Positions 27,961 to 35,995 of a DNA stretch of 64,000 bases are shown here, piece by piece. Under the pieces are notes generated by a model. The model searched no databases. It saw only the letters and a program-made list of their open reading frames with translations, and was not told the DNA's origin. The stretch is from the NCBI GenBank assembly GCA_963735455.1, contig CAVTKZ010000002.1, positions 1,492,053 to 1,556,052 of the forward strand, in the 5' to 3' direction. Positions within the stretch are counted from its first letter, which is position 1; every line of letters begins with the position of its first letter. The translations under genes and the position numbers were made by a program. Source of the DNA: Palsa-1033 sp963735455 (lineage in GTDB: Bacteria; Chloroflexota; Limnocylindria; Limnocylindrales; CSP1-4).

Positions 27961-27991
27961 AGGCTTTCGGTCTTCCCTTTCTCGCACGGAA

Positions 27992-28013
27992 TGTCGGCCC
28001 GAGTGGGCCGACA
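27992..28013 (-). promoter_or_regulatory. Perfect 9-bp hairpin in the infA leader
   Basis: TGTCGGCCC and GGGCCGACA pair perfectly around a 4-nt loop (GAGT on the plus strand). The hairpin lies about 32 nt before the infA start and just after the predicted transcription start. There is no following U-run, so it is not a classic terminator. It could stabilise or process the transcript, or bind a regulatory ribosomal protein; this role is inferred. Confidence 0.55.
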
Positions 28014-28024
28014 CACGAACGGTG

Positions 28025-28053
28025 AGGATATCAAATGTTCGCCGATCCGGCAA
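28025..28053 (-). promoter_or_regulatory. Candidate sigma70 promoter for infA-rpmJ-rpsM-rpsK-rpsD-rpoA-rplQ
   Basis: Reading the minus strand, a -35 TTGCCG (28053-28048) is followed after 17 nt by a -10 TATCCT (28030-28025). The site lies in the 107-nt gap between map and infA. The same -10 hexamer, TATCCT, occurs before rpsL and rpoB. Predicted start near 28018, about 58 nt before the infA GTG. Confidence 0.55.
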
Positions 28054-28067
28054 ACGCCGGACCGGGA

Positions 28068-28835
28068 TCAGACGGTGGTCAGGATCTCGGGGCCGTGCTC
28101 GGTGATCGTGATGCTGTGCTCGAAGTGGGCGGCCAGCGAGCCGTCGCGGGTGACGATGGTCCAGTCGTCCGGGAGCATCATCGCCTCGTAGCTGCCGAGA
28201 GTGAACATCGGCTCGATCGCCAGGCACAGACCGGGCTCGATCCGCCGGCCGGCCTGGCCGGTCCGGTAGTTGGGGACCTGGGGGTCTTCGTGCATCGCCC
28301 GGCCGATGCCGTGGCCGACGAACTGGCGGATCACGCCGTAGCCCTTCGGCCGGGCGACGTCCTCGACGGCCGCCCCGATGTCGCCGATGTGGTTGCCCGG
28401 CTGGGCCGCGGCAATCCCGGCCATCATCGCCAGGCGGGTGGTCTCGATCAGGCTCCGGACCGGCTCCGGCGGCTCACCGACGTAAAAGGTCCGGGCGCCG
28501 TCGCCGTGCCAGCCGTCGACGATCGCGCCGGCGTCGATCGATACGATCTGGCCGGTGCGGATCGTCCGCTCGCCGGGGATGCCGTGGACGATCTCGGCGT
28601 CGATCGAGATGCAGATGCTGGCCGGGAACGGGCGGCGGGGGTTGGCCCCGGGGTAGCCCTTGAACGACGGGACGGCCCCACTGCGCCGGATGTGGGCCTC
28701 GGCCAGGGCGTCCAGGTGGGCCGTGCTGACCCCCGGCCGGAGCTCGCCCTCGACCAGCGCCAGGACCTCGGCCACGACCCGCCCGGCGCGGCGCATGGCC
28801 TCGACCTCGGCCGGCGACTTGAGGCTGACCGCCAT
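28068..28835 (-). CDS. map: Methionine aminopeptidase, type I
   Basis: It removes the initiator methionine from nascent proteins. It is 255 aa. The metal ligands are visible: Asp in SIDAGAIVDGWHGDGARTF (two Asp), His in FVGHGIGRAMHEDP, Glu in AIEPMF and Glu in HSITITEHGPE. The start overlaps the adk stop by 1 nt (TGATG). The secY-adk-map-infA order is classical. Confidence 0.97.
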   Translation of the reverse strand: MAVSLKSPAEVEAMRRAGRVVAEVLALVEGELRPGVSTAHLDALAEAHIRRSGAVPSFKGYPGANPRRPFPASICISIDAEIVHGIPGERTIRTGQIVSIDAGAIVDGWHGDGARTFYVGEPPEPVRSLIETTRLAMMAGIAAAQPGNHIGDIGAAVEDVARPKGYGVIRQFVGHGIGRAMHEDPQVPNYRTGQAGRRIEPGLCLAIEPMFTLGSYEAMMLPDDWTIVTRDGSLAAHFEHSITITEHGPEILTTV

Positions 28836-29530
28836 CAGGTGGCCGCCCCGGGCGACGGGGGCCCGGCCGCATCCGCGGCGGCCGCGGCCTGGGCGGCCGC
28901 AACCAGCGCCTCGGTCACCTCGGCCACCGGCCGGCGGCCGTCGATCGTGCGCAGCAGGCCGCGCTCCCGGTAGTAGCCGACCACCTCGCGCAGCGCGGTC
29001 AGCTGGGCCGCCAGCCGGGCGGCGACCGTCTCGCTCCGATCGTCCTCGCGCTGGATCAGCGGTGAATCGTCGAGGTCGCAGCGACCCGGGACGCGGGGCG
29101 GGTGGCTGGTCTCGTTGTAGACGTGGCCGTTGGCCTGGCAGATCCAGCGCCCCGACAGGCGCCGGACGAGCTCGCTCTCGGGCACCTCGATCTCGAGCGC
29201 GACGTTGACCCGGCTGCTCCGGTCGGCCAGCGCACCGTCGAGGATGCCGGCCTGGGCCAGGTTGCGCGGGAAGCCGTCGAGGATCGCCCCCGCGGCGGCG
29301 TCCGGCTGGGCCAGCCGGTCGAGGAGCATCTTGACCGTGATCGAGTCGGGCACCAGCTGGCCGCGCTCCATGTAGCGGCGCGCCTCGAGACCGACCGCCG
29401 AGCCTTCGTGGACGGCGGCCCGGAACAGGTCTCCGGTGGCAACGTGGGGGAGGCCGAGTCGGGTCGCGAGGATCGGCGCCTGGGTACCCTTGCCGGCGCC
29501 GGGGGCGCCGAGCAGGACCAGGAAGGTCAC
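28835..29530 (-). CDS. adk: Adenylate kinase
   Basis: It interconverts ATP, ADP and AMP. It is 231 aa. The P-loop is GAPGAGKGTQ, with ATGDLFRAAV and LDGFPRNLAQA. The LID has Cys/His/Cys/Asp positions (CQANGHVYN ... GRCDLDDS) resembling the zinc-type LID but not the standard four-Cys set. A C-terminal Ala-rich tail (AAAQAAAAADAAGPPSPG) extends beyond the usual end. ATGA overlap with the secY stop. Confidence 0.96.
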   Translation of the reverse strand: MTFLVLLGAPGAGKGTQAPILATRLGLPHVATGDLFRAAVHEGSAVGLEARRYMERGQLVPDSITVKMLLDRLAQPDAAAGAILDGFPRNLAQAGILDGALADRSSRVNVALEIEVPESELVRRLSGRWICQANGHVYNETSHPPRVPGRCDLDDSPLIQREDDRSETVAARLAAQLTALREVVGYYRERGLLRTIDGRRPVAEVTEALVAAAQAAAAADAAGPPSPGAAT

Positions 29531-30813
29531 CGGATGAAGCCCTCGTAGTTGCGCATCAGCAGCTGGGCTTCGATCTGCTTCATCGTCTCGACCACGACGC
29601 TGACCACGATCAGCAGGCTGGTGCCGCCCAGGGTCAGCCCGCCCAGGCTCCGGAAGACGACGGCCAGGATCGTCGGCGAGACGGCCACCACGGCCAGGAA
29701 GAAGGCGCCCGCGATCGTGATCCGGTTGACCACCCGGCGGAGGTAGTCCTCGGTCGGCCGGCCGGGCCGGATCCCGGGGATGAACCCGCCGTTCTTGCGG
29801 AGCTGCTCGGCGGTCTCATCGGGCTTGAACGTGAACGCCGTATAGAAGTACGTGAATCCGAAGGTCAGCACGAAGTAGAGCAGGACGTACAGGATCTTCT
29901 GGGGGTCCATCACGAACACGATGCCCTGCGAGATCTGCGAGATGAAGGCCACCTTGGAGGTCGTGAAGTAGGACGCGATCTGGGTCGGGAAGAGCAGGAT
30001 GCTGACCGCGAAGATGATCGGGATCACGCCGGCCTGGTTGACCCGCAGGGGCAGGAACGTGGCGCTGCCCTGGTACATCCGCCGCCCGCGCACCCGGCTG
30101 GCGTACTGGACCGGGATCCGGCGCTGGCCCTCCTGGATGTACACGATCACGGCGACCGCGATCAGGCCGACGACCACGAAGGCGATGAACGCGGCGATGT
30201 CCGGGTTGGCCAGGAAGGCCTGCAGGGCGGTCGGGGCGCGGCCGACGATTCCGGCAAAGATGATGAAGCTGATGCCGTTGCCGATGCCCTTCTCGGTGAT
30301 CAGCTCGCCCAGCCACATCAGCAGGATCGAGCCGGTCGTCAGGGCGACCATCTGGGTCAGAGTGCCGACATCGTCGAGGCCGAAGCCACCGGTCAGGACC
30401 GGCGGCTGCGAGCCGTGCAGGACGGCCAGGAAGCCATACGACTGGAGGAGGGCCAGGGGCACGGCCAGGTAGCGGGTGTACTGGTTGATCTTGTTGCGGC
30501 CGTACTCACCCTCGCGGCTGAGCTGCTGGAGGCGGGGGATCACCCCGGTCATCAGCTGGATGATGATCGAGGCGTTGATGTACGGGTTGACCCCCAGGCC
30601 GACGATCGAGAAACGCGACAGGCCGCCGCCCGAGAACAGGTCGAGCAGGCCCAGCAGCTGGTTGCCGCTGAACAGCGATTGGAGCGAGGCCGCGTTCGCG
30701 CCCGGCACGGGCACGTGGGACAGGAAGCGGAAGATGATCAGGATCCCGGCGACGAACAGGATCCGCCGCCGGATGTCGGGCGCGCGGAATGCGTTGAGCA
30801 GGGATTCGATCAT
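29527..30813 (-). CDS. secY: Preprotein translocase subunit SecY
   Basis: SecY forms the protein-conducting channel. It is 428 aa with about ten membrane segments. Motifs are FLSHVPVPGANA, LGVNPYINASIIIQLMT, SREGEYGRNKINQYTRY, VYIQEGQRRIPVQYASRV and the C-terminal LRKNGGFIPGIRPG. It follows rplO with a 2-nt gap. SecE is also encoded in this window, before nusG. Confidence 0.97.
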   Translation of the reverse strand: MIESLLNAFRAPDIRRRILFVAGILIIFRFLSHVPVPGANAASLQSLFSGNQLLGLLDLFSGGGLSRFSIVGLGVNPYINASIIIQLMTGVIPRLQQLSREGEYGRNKINQYTRYLAVPLALLQSYGFLAVLHGSQPPVLTGGFGLDDVGTLTQMVALTTGSILLMWLGELITEKGIGNGISFIIFAGIVGRAPTALQAFLANPDIAAFIAFVVVGLIAVAVIVYIQEGQRRIPVQYASRVRGRRMYQGSATFLPLRVNQAGVIPIIFAVSILLFPTQIASYFTTSKVAFISQISQGIVFVMDPQKILYVLLYFVLTFGFTYFYTAFTFKPDETAEQLRKNGGFIPGIRPGRPTEDYLRRVVNRITIAGAFFLAVVAVSPTILAVVFRSLGGLTLGGTSLLIVVSVVVETMKQIEAQLLMRNYEGFIR

Positions 30814-30815
30814 CG

Positions 30816-31730
30816 TCAGGCGTCTTTGGCAGGCTTCGCGGCGGGCTTGCGGGCCTTGGGCGCCTTGGCTGCGGGCTTGGCCTTGGAGGCGTCGGCCTTT
30901 GGCGCCGGATTTGCGGACTTCGCGGCGGGCTTGGCGGACTTGGCGGCGGGCTTGGCGGACTTGGCCGCCGGCTTGGCCGCCTTGGCCGTTGCCGGGCTCG
31001 CGGGCTTGGCGTCGGACTTGCCGCCGGACTTGGCTGCCGGCGTGGCCTTGGCCGGCCTGGCCTCAGGCTTGGCCTCGACTCCGGTCGGCGCCCCTGACGC
31101 CTCGGCGGCCTCGGGAGCTTCGGCCAGCGGATGCTCGTGGGGCTGGCTCTCGTCGTGATCGACGGGCGTCGTCGCAGGCTGGCCAAGGTCGAGCCCCAGC
31201 GCGGCCAGTGGCTCGCTCGGCAGCACGAGGACCTGGACCGAGCCGCCGGCCGCCTCGATCTTGGTCACCGCGCTGCGGCTGAACGAGTCGGCAACCACGA
31301 ACAGGGCGGCCGACAGGTCGCCGTTGCCCAGGATCTTGAGCGGCTTCTTGAGGGTCGAGACGAGGCCCGCGGCACGCAGGATCTCCTGGTTGATCGTGAT
31401 CGGGGCGGCTTTGCCCGAGCCGGCCTTCGTGGCGCCCGGGGCATCGCCCGGCTCGAAGATGCCGGCCTCCACGAGGGCCGCGATCCGGCCCAGGTTGACG
31501 ACCTCGTACTCGACCCGGAACCGGTTCTTGAAGCCGTGGAGCTTGGGGATCCGCATCTGGAGCGGCGTCTGGCCACCCTCGAACCAGGCCGGGATCGCCG
31601 CCCCGGCGCGTGCCTTCTGGCCCTTCGTGCCCCGGCCGGCCGTCTTGCCGCCGCCGGCGGCGATCCCCCGGCCGACCCGCTTGCGGGCGTGGTGGGCGCC
31701 CTTCGCCGGACGCAGGTCGTGGAGCTTCAT
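30816..31730 (-). CDS. rplO: 50S ribosomal protein L15 with long Lys/Ala/Pro-rich C-terminal tail
   Basis: L15 is a late 50S assembly protein. It is 304 aa, about twice the usual 145-150. Residues 1-175 are a normal L15: LRPAKGAHHARKRVGRGIAA, GGQTPLQMRIPKLHGFKN and KILGNGDL. Residues from about 190 are first acidic (AEAPEAAEASG), then a histone H1-like region built on repeated PAAKSAK units. The stretch 30830-31080 is low complexity on both strands. Start overlaps the rpmD stop (ATGA). The tail is expected to be disordered and to bind RNA, which is inferred. Confidence 0.93.
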   Translation of the reverse strand: MKLHDLRPAKGAHHARKRVGRGIAAGGGKTAGRGTKGQKARAGAAIPAWFEGGQTPLQMRIPKLHGFKNRFRVEYEVVNLGRIAALVEAGIFEPGDAPGATKAGSGKAAPITINQEILRAAGLVSTLKKPLKILGNGDLSAALFVVADSFSRSAVTKIEAAGGSVQVLVLPSEPLAALGLDLGQPATTPVDHDESQPHEHPLAEAPEAAEASGAPTGVEAKPEARPAKATPAAKSGGKSDAKPASPATAKAAKPAAKSAKPAAKSAKPAAKSANPAPKADASKAKPAAKAPKARKPAAKPAKDA

Positions 31731-31937
31731 GCCTTCTCCTCGGGGCCGGTCTCGGGGAGCTCCTCGACCTCGACGAGGAAGCGCACCTGGCGAACCATGC
31801 CGCGGATGGCCGGGTTGTCGACGACCTCGACGACGTCACCGATCCGGTGCAGGCCCGAGGGCGCGGACCGTGGCCCGGTTCCGCTGGATGTGACTGATCG
31901 TGCTCTTGACCTGGGTGACGCGCAGCCTAGCGGGCAT
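31727..31937 (-). CDS. rpmD: 50S ribosomal protein L30 (one frameshift)
   Basis: From ATG at 31937 the frame gives MPARLRVTQVKSTISHIQ then RNRATVRALG and runs into a false stop. Removing one base of the CCC run at about 31854-31856 continues it as LHRIGDVVEVVDNPAIRGMV, ending GPEEKA, about 69 aa. L30 length and both halves match the family. It overlaps the end of rpsE by 11 nt and rplO by 4 nt. Confidence 0.9.
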
Positions 31938-32460
31938 CGGCGGCCTCCATCACCGGCTGGCCGGGGATCGCCAGGCGGACGGTCACCCCACGGCGGGCCG
32001 AGATCTCGGCAGCCGAATGGAGCGAGGCCAGGGCGTTGATCGTGGCCCGGGTCACGTTGACCGGGTTGGTCGAGCCGTGGACCTTGGCCAGGATGTCCCG
32101 GATGCCGGCCGCCTCGACGACGGCGCGCACCGCGCCGCCGGCGATGACCCCGGTGCCCTGGGAGGCCGGCTTGAGCATCACCCGGGCGGCGGAGTACTCG
32201 ACCCGCACCTCGTGGGGGATCGTGGTCCCGACCATCGGGATCTTGATCAGGTTCTTCTTGGCGTCCTCGACGCCCTTGCGGATCGACTCGGGGACCTCGC
32301 CGGCCTTGCCCAGGCCGACGCCGACATGGCCGGCGCCGTCGCCGACGACGACGATCGCGCTGAAGCTGAAGCGACGGCCGCCCTTGACCACCTTCGCGAC
32401 GCGGTTGATCTGGACGACACGCTCCTCGAGGGTGAGCTTGTTGGGGTCGATGCGGGCCAT
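31927..32460 (-). CDS. rpsE: 30S ribosomal protein S5
   Basis: S5 affects decoding fidelity. It is 177 aa with LEERVVQINRVAKVVKGGRR, FSFSAIVVVGDGAGHVGVGL, GTTIPHEV and TGVIAGGAVRAVVEAAGI. It lies in the standard rplR-rpsE-rpmD-rplO order, 17 nt after rplR. Confidence 0.97.
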   Translation of the reverse strand: MARIDPNKLTLEERVVQINRVAKVVKGGRRFSFSAIVVVGDGAGHVGVGLGKAGEVPESIRKGVEDAKKNLIKIPMVGTTIPHEVRVEYSAARVMLKPASQGTGVIAGGAVRAVVEAAGIRDILAKVHGSTNPVNVTRATINALASLHSAAEISARRGVTVRLAIPGQPVMEAADAR

Positions 32461-32477
32461 TGGTTCGCTCCTTCCGA

Positions 32478-32858
32478 TCAGAAGTCGAGGCCGGCTTCGC
32501 GGGCGGAGTCGGCCAGCGACTTGATCCGTCCGTGATACCGGAACCCGGCCCGATCGAAGACGACGTGCTCCACGCCGGCGGAACGGGCACGCTCGGCGAC
32601 CAGGCGGCCGACCTTCTGGGCTTCCTCGGTCTTGGTCGCCTTGGAGCCCTTGAACTCCTTCTCGACCGTCGAGGCAGTGGCCAGCGTCCGTCCGGACGCG
32701 TCGTCGATCACCTGGGCATAGATGTGGTTGAGGCTGCGGAAGACGGCCAGGCGCGGCCGCGCCTCCGACCCCGCGATGCGGAGACGGATCCGGTCGTGGC
32801 GCTTCTGGCGCGCCCCGGTGCGGCCGGCGACCTGGGTCATCGGGCTGCGTTCCTTCAT
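32478..32858 (-). CDS. rplR: 50S ribosomal protein L18
   Basis: L18 binds 5S rRNA. It is 126 aa from ATG at 32858; the second ATG at 32840 (MTQVAGRTGARQKRH) has a better Shine-Dalgarno (AAGGAA) and would give 120 aa, so the start is not settled. Motifs are RPRLAVFRSLNHIYAQVIDD and VVFDRAGFRYHGRIKSLAD. It begins 4 nt after the rplF stop. Confidence 0.94.
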   Translation of the reverse strand: MKERSPMTQVAGRTGARQKRHDRIRLRIAGSEARPRLAVFRSLNHIYAQVIDDASGRTLATASTVEKEFKGSKATKTEEAQKVGRLVAERARSAGVEHVVFDRAGFRYHGRIKSLADSAREAGLDF

Positions 32859-32862
32859 CGGA

Positions 32863-33415
32863 TTACTTCTTTCCACCGATCTTGCCGGCCTTGCCGGCCT
32901 TGCGCCGGATCACCTCGCCGGCGTAGCGGACGCCCTTGCCCTTGTACGGCTCGGGCTTGCGCATCGAGCGGACCTTGGCGGCGATCTGGCCGACGAGCTC
33001 CTTGTCGATGCCGACGACCGCCAGGCGGGTCGGGTTGTCGAGCTCGAAGCTGATCCCGCTCGGGGGATCGATCTCGATCGGGTGGCTGTAGCCGAGGTTG
33101 AGCTGGAGCTTGCGGCCGTTGAGCGTCGCCCGGTAGCCGACGCCGGTGATCTCGAGGCCCTTGCGGTAGCCGGTGGTGACCCCTTCGACCATGTTCGAGA
33201 CGAGCGTCCGGGTCAGGCCGTGGAGCTCCTTGTGGGTCTTCGACTCGTCGGGCCGCTCGACCAGCAGCCGGCCGTCGGCTCTGGTTGACGGCCATGTCCG
33301 GATGGAGCTCGCGGCTGAGGGTGCCCTTGGGGCCGACGACGGTGATCGCCCGGCCGTCAACGGTGACGGTCACGCCGGGCGGGACGGTGATGGGCAGGCG
33401 GCCAATTCGAGACAT
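32863..33415 (-). CDS. rplF: 50S ribosomal protein L6 (one frameshift)
   Basis: L6 lies near the factor-binding site. The N-terminal part MSRIGRLPITVPPGVTVTVD continues to MAVNQ; after one extra base near 33283 the protein resumes with ADGRLLVERPDESKTHKELH, VEGVTTGYRKGLEITGVGYR and the C-terminal signature KPEPYKGKGVRYAGEVIRR. Corrected length about 183 aa, as expected. The break is treated as a sequence error. Confidence 0.93.
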
Positions 33416-33427
33416 GCGTTCCCTCCC

Positions 33428-33826
33428 CTACCAGACGTAGGCGAGGACTTCGCCGCCGAGCTCGGCCTTGCGGGCCTGCGCGCCGGTCATGATCCCCTGG
33501 CTGGTGCTGACGATGACGATGCCCAGGCCGCCGAGCACCCGCGGGATGTCGGTCTTGCGGGCGTAGACCCGCAGGCCGGGCTTGCTGATCCGCTTGAGGC
33601 CCGACACGACCGGCACCTTGCCGTCGACGTACTTGAGCTGGAGGCGGAGGACGCTGAGCGTGCCGTCGCGGTCCTCGGCGACCTCGGCGATGAAGCCCTC
33701 GGCCTTGAGGATCCGGGCGATCTCGCGCTTGGTCCGGGAGGCCGGCACGACGACCTCGGTATGGCGCGCCCGGGACGCGTTGCGAATCCGGGTGAGCATG
33801 TCGGCGATTGGATCGGAGATGTTCAT
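33428..33826 (-). CDS. rpsH: 30S ribosomal protein S8
   Basis: S8 binds central 16S rRNA and in E. coli represses the spc operon. It is 132 aa with DPIADMLTRIRNASRARH, LKRISKPGLRVYARKTDIP and GLGIVIVSTSQGIMTGAQAR. It starts 4 nt after the rpsN stop. It reads without any frame change. Confidence 0.97.
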   Translation of the reverse strand: MNISDPIADMLTRIRNASRARHTEVVVPASRTKREIARILKAEGFIAEVAEDRDGTLSVLRLQLKYVDGKVPVVSGLKRISKPGLRVYARKTDIPRVLGGLGIVIVSTSQGIMTGAQARKAELGGEVLAYVW

Positions 33827-33830
33827 CGGT

Positions 33831-34016
33831 CTACCAGCTCGACTTCGTCACGCCGGGCAGCTGGCCCAGGAGGGCACGCTCCCGGAAGCAGATCCGGCAC
33901 AGGGCGAAGCGGCGCATGTAGGCTCGCGGCCGGCCGCACACGGTGCAGCGGTGATAGCCCGAGACCTTGTGCTTCGGCGGCCGGGCGGCCTTGGCGATGA
34001 GTGACTTCTTGGCCAT
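33831..34016 (-). CDS. rpsN: 30S ribosomal protein S14, zinc-binding type Z
   Basis: It is 61 aa from the ATG at 34016 (MAKKSLIAKAARPPKHKVSG). Cys24, Cys27, Cys40 and Cys43 form the CxxC-x12-CxxC zinc ribbon, so this is the short zinc form (also called S14Z), typical of Gram-positive and thermophilic lineages. The C-terminus GQLPGVTKSSW is standard. It lies between rplE and rpsH. Confidence 0.96.
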   Translation of the reverse strand: MAKKSLIAKAARPPKHKVSGYHRCTVCGRPRAYMRRFALCRICFRERALLGQLPGVTKSSW

Positions 34017-34033
34017 CTTGTTCCTCCCCGCGC

Positions 34034-34576
34034 CTAGCCGGCGAAAGGCATGCCGAGGAGCTCGAGCAAACGCTTCGACTCCTCGTCGGTCTTCGCCGTC
34101 GTCACGATGCTGATCTCGAGCCCGCGGAGACGGTCCACCTTGTCGTAGTCGATCTCCGGGAAGGCAAGCTGCTCCCGGAGGCCGAGCGAGTAGTTGCCCC
34201 GCCCGTCGAACGACTTGGCCGGGATCCCCCGGAAGTCGCGGATGCGGGGCAGCGAGAGGGTCACCAGCCGGTCGAGGAAGTCCCACATCCGGTCGCCGCG
34301 CAGGGTCACCTTGGCCCCGATCGGGTTGCCCGTCCGCAGCCGGAACTGGGCAATCGAGCGCTTGGCCCGGGTCACGATCGGCTTCTGGCCGGTGATCGCG
34401 GCCAGGTCGCCGGTCGCGGCGTCGATCGCCTTGGCATTGGTCAGGGCCTCGCCCAGGCCGATGTTGACGACGATCTTGGCCAGCCGCGGGACCTGGTTCG
34501 GGTTGCCGTATTCGAACTGCTTGGTCAGGGCCGGGATCACCTCGGCCTTGTAGCGATCGTGGAGGCGGCCGGCCAT
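34034..34576 (-). CDS. rplE: 50S ribosomal protein L5
   Basis: L5 binds 5S rRNA and contacts P-site tRNA. It is 180 aa from the ATG at 34576 (MAGRLHDRYKAEVIPALTKQ), 1-nt overlap with the rplX stop (TGATG). It shows PRLAKIVVNIGLGEAL, ITGQKPIVTRAKRSIAQFRL and PRIRDFRGIPAKSFDGRGNY. Confidence 0.96.
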   Translation of the reverse strand: MAGRLHDRYKAEVIPALTKQFEYGNPNQVPRLAKIVVNIGLGEALTNAKAIDAATGDLAAITGQKPIVTRAKRSIAQFRLRTGNPIGAKVTLRGDRMWDFLDRLVTLSLPRIRDFRGIPAKSFDGRGNYSLGLREQLAFPEIDYDKVDRLRGLEISIVTTAKTDEESKRLLELLGMPFAG

Positions 34577-35020
34577 CAGGCCTTCACCTCCAGCCGGTGG
34601 CCGCGCTTGCAGGTCCGGACCCGCTCGCCGCTGGCCAGCTTCTCGTGGCCGATCCGGGTCGGCTCCTTGCATTCGGGGCAGACGATCATCACCTTGCTCA
34701 GGGCCAGCGGCTGGGCGATCTCGAGGATCCCGCCGGCCTGGACCGTGGGCGATCCGATCGGTGTTGCTCGACGGGCGCGGCTTCGTGTGGCGCTTGCTGA
34801 TGTTCAGCCCGGTGACCACCACGGCGACCTCGGACAGCGGCGTGGCGTGCTGCCACGATCCGCCGCCGCGGCTCTTCGTCTTGGCCCAGCCCTGCTGGTT
34901 GCGGATGACCCGCTCGACCACGCCGGACTTGCCGGCGTCCTTGCCGACGATCGCCACGACGGTGTCGCCCTTGCGGATGTCGGGCACTTTGGTCGCGTTG
35001 GGGCGGGTGACGACGGCCAT
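34576..35020 (-). CDS. rplX: 50S ribosomal protein L24 (one frameshift), Cys-containing C-terminus
   Basis: L24 initiates 50S assembly. The KOW region IRKGDTVVAIVGKDAGKSGV and VVVTGLNISKRHTKPRPSSN are in one frame; the rest follows in the next frame after one extra base near 34755. It reads GSPTVQAGGILEIAQPLALS and VMIVCPECKEPTRIGHEKLA, then RTCKRGHRLEVKA. The CPEC plus later Cys/His suggest a zinc-binding tail. Corrected length about 147 aa, longer than the usual 100-105. Confidence 0.9.
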
Positions 35021-35388
35021 CACAGCACCTCCGGGGCGAGGGACACGATCTTCATGTAGTTCCGGTCACGCAGCTCGCGAGCCACCGGTCCGAAGATCCG
35101 GGTGCCGCGCGGGTTGCCCTGGTTGTTGATCAGCACGGCGGCGTTCTCGTCGAAGCGGATGTAGCTGCCGTCCGGCCGGCCGTACTCCTTGCTCGTGCGC
35201 ACGATCACGGCCCGGACCACGTCGCCCTTCTTGACGGCGGCGTTGGGGATCGCCTGCTTGACGGCGGCCACGATCACGTCGCCGATCCCGGCCGTCCGCT
35301 TGCGCGAGCGGCCCATGATCCGGATGCACTCGATCGTGCGCGCGCCGGTGTTGTCGGCGACCTTGAGCCGGGTGGACTCCTGGATCAC
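35020..35388 (-). CDS. rplN: 50S ribosomal protein L14
   Basis: L14 forms an intersubunit bridge. It is 122 aa from a GTG at 35388 that overlaps the rpsQ stop (GTGA). Motifs are MIQESTRLKVADNTGARTIE, VRAVIVRTSKEYGRPDGSYI and VARELRDRNYMKIVSLAPEV. The length is exactly that of the family. Confidence 0.97.
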   Translation of the reverse strand: MIQESTRLKVADNTGARTIECIRIMGRSRKRTAGIGDVIVAAVKQAIPNAAVKKGDVVRAVIVRTSKEYGRPDGSYIRFDENAAVLINNQGNPRGTRIFGPVARELRDRNYMKIVSLAPEVL

Positions 35389-35765
35389 GCCTCGGCCTCC
35401 ACCGGCTCGGCCGGCTCGGCTGCCTCGGCGTCATGGTGGCGGCCCGGATGGGCAGCCCCGTGGATCGCCTCGGTGGTCGCCTCTTCCTCGAGGAGCAGGC
35501 CCTCGCCGCCGTGCTCGGCCGCGGTGGCCACGATCTCGACCAGGCGCCAGCGCTTGGTGGCCGACAGCGGCCGCGATTCCTCGATCAGGACCGTGTCGCC
35601 GACATGGGCCGTGTTGCCCTCGTCGTGGGCCTTGAACTTGGTGCTCAAGCGGATCACCCGCTTGTAGAGGGGATGGCGCGCCAGGCGCTCGACGGACACG
35701 ACGATCGTCTTGTCCATCTTGTCGCTGACGACGCGGCCGACCTTCGTCTTCCGCTTGGCGTTCAC
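35385..35765 (-). CDS. rpsQ: 30S ribosomal protein S17 with acidic/His-rich tail
   Basis: S17 binds 16S rRNA helix 11. GTG at 35765 is chosen because AGGAG lies 6 nt upstream; an ATG at 35780 has no ribosome binding site. Residues 1-80 are normal S17 (KVGRVVSDKMDKTIVVSVER; HDEGNTAHVGDTVLIEESRP). About 45 extra residues follow, Glu/Ala/His-rich (EEEATTEAIHGAAHPGRHHD). That makes 126 aa against the usual 80-90. Confidence 0.93.
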   Translation of the reverse strand: MNAKRKTKVGRVVSDKMDKTIVVSVERLARHPLYKRVIRLSTKFKAHDEGNTAHVGDTVLIEESRPLSATKRWRLVEIVATAAEHGGEGLLLEEEATTEAIHGAAHPGRHHDAEAAEPAEPVEAEA

Positions 35766-35794
35766 CGGTGCTCCTGTCATCGCGTGATCTCCCG

Positions 35795-35995
35795 TCAGGC
35801 CGTCTGGCCGAGCTTGCGCTCGTGCTGGACGGTCAGGATCCGCGCGATCGTGTGGCGGGTCTGAGGAATGGTGGAGTAGTCCTTGAGCTGGCGGGTCGAC
35901 AGCGCGAAGCGCGCCTGCCAGAGGTCCTGCTTGGCCTGCCGCAGGGCGAGCTCGAGCTCGCCGTCGGACATCTCGCGAACCTTATCGATGTCCAT
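35795..35995 (-). CDS. rpmC: 50S ribosomal protein L29
   Basis: L29 sits at the tunnel exit. It is 66 aa: MDIDKVREMSDGELELALRQ then RFALSTRQLKDYSTIPQTRH and ARILTVQHERKLGQTA. Its start overlaps the rplP end by 14 nt. Gene order rplP-rpmC-rpsQ is standard. Confidence 0.95.
   Translation of the reverse strand: MDIDKVREMSDGELELALRQAKQDLWQARFALSTRQLKDYSTIPQTRHTIARILTVQHERKLGQTA

Noticed and set aside
30830..31080. Tandem repeat DNA as a CRISPR or mobile element
   Set aside because: The repeats are in frame within rplO and encode PAAKSAK units; there are no spacers, terminal repeats or transposase.
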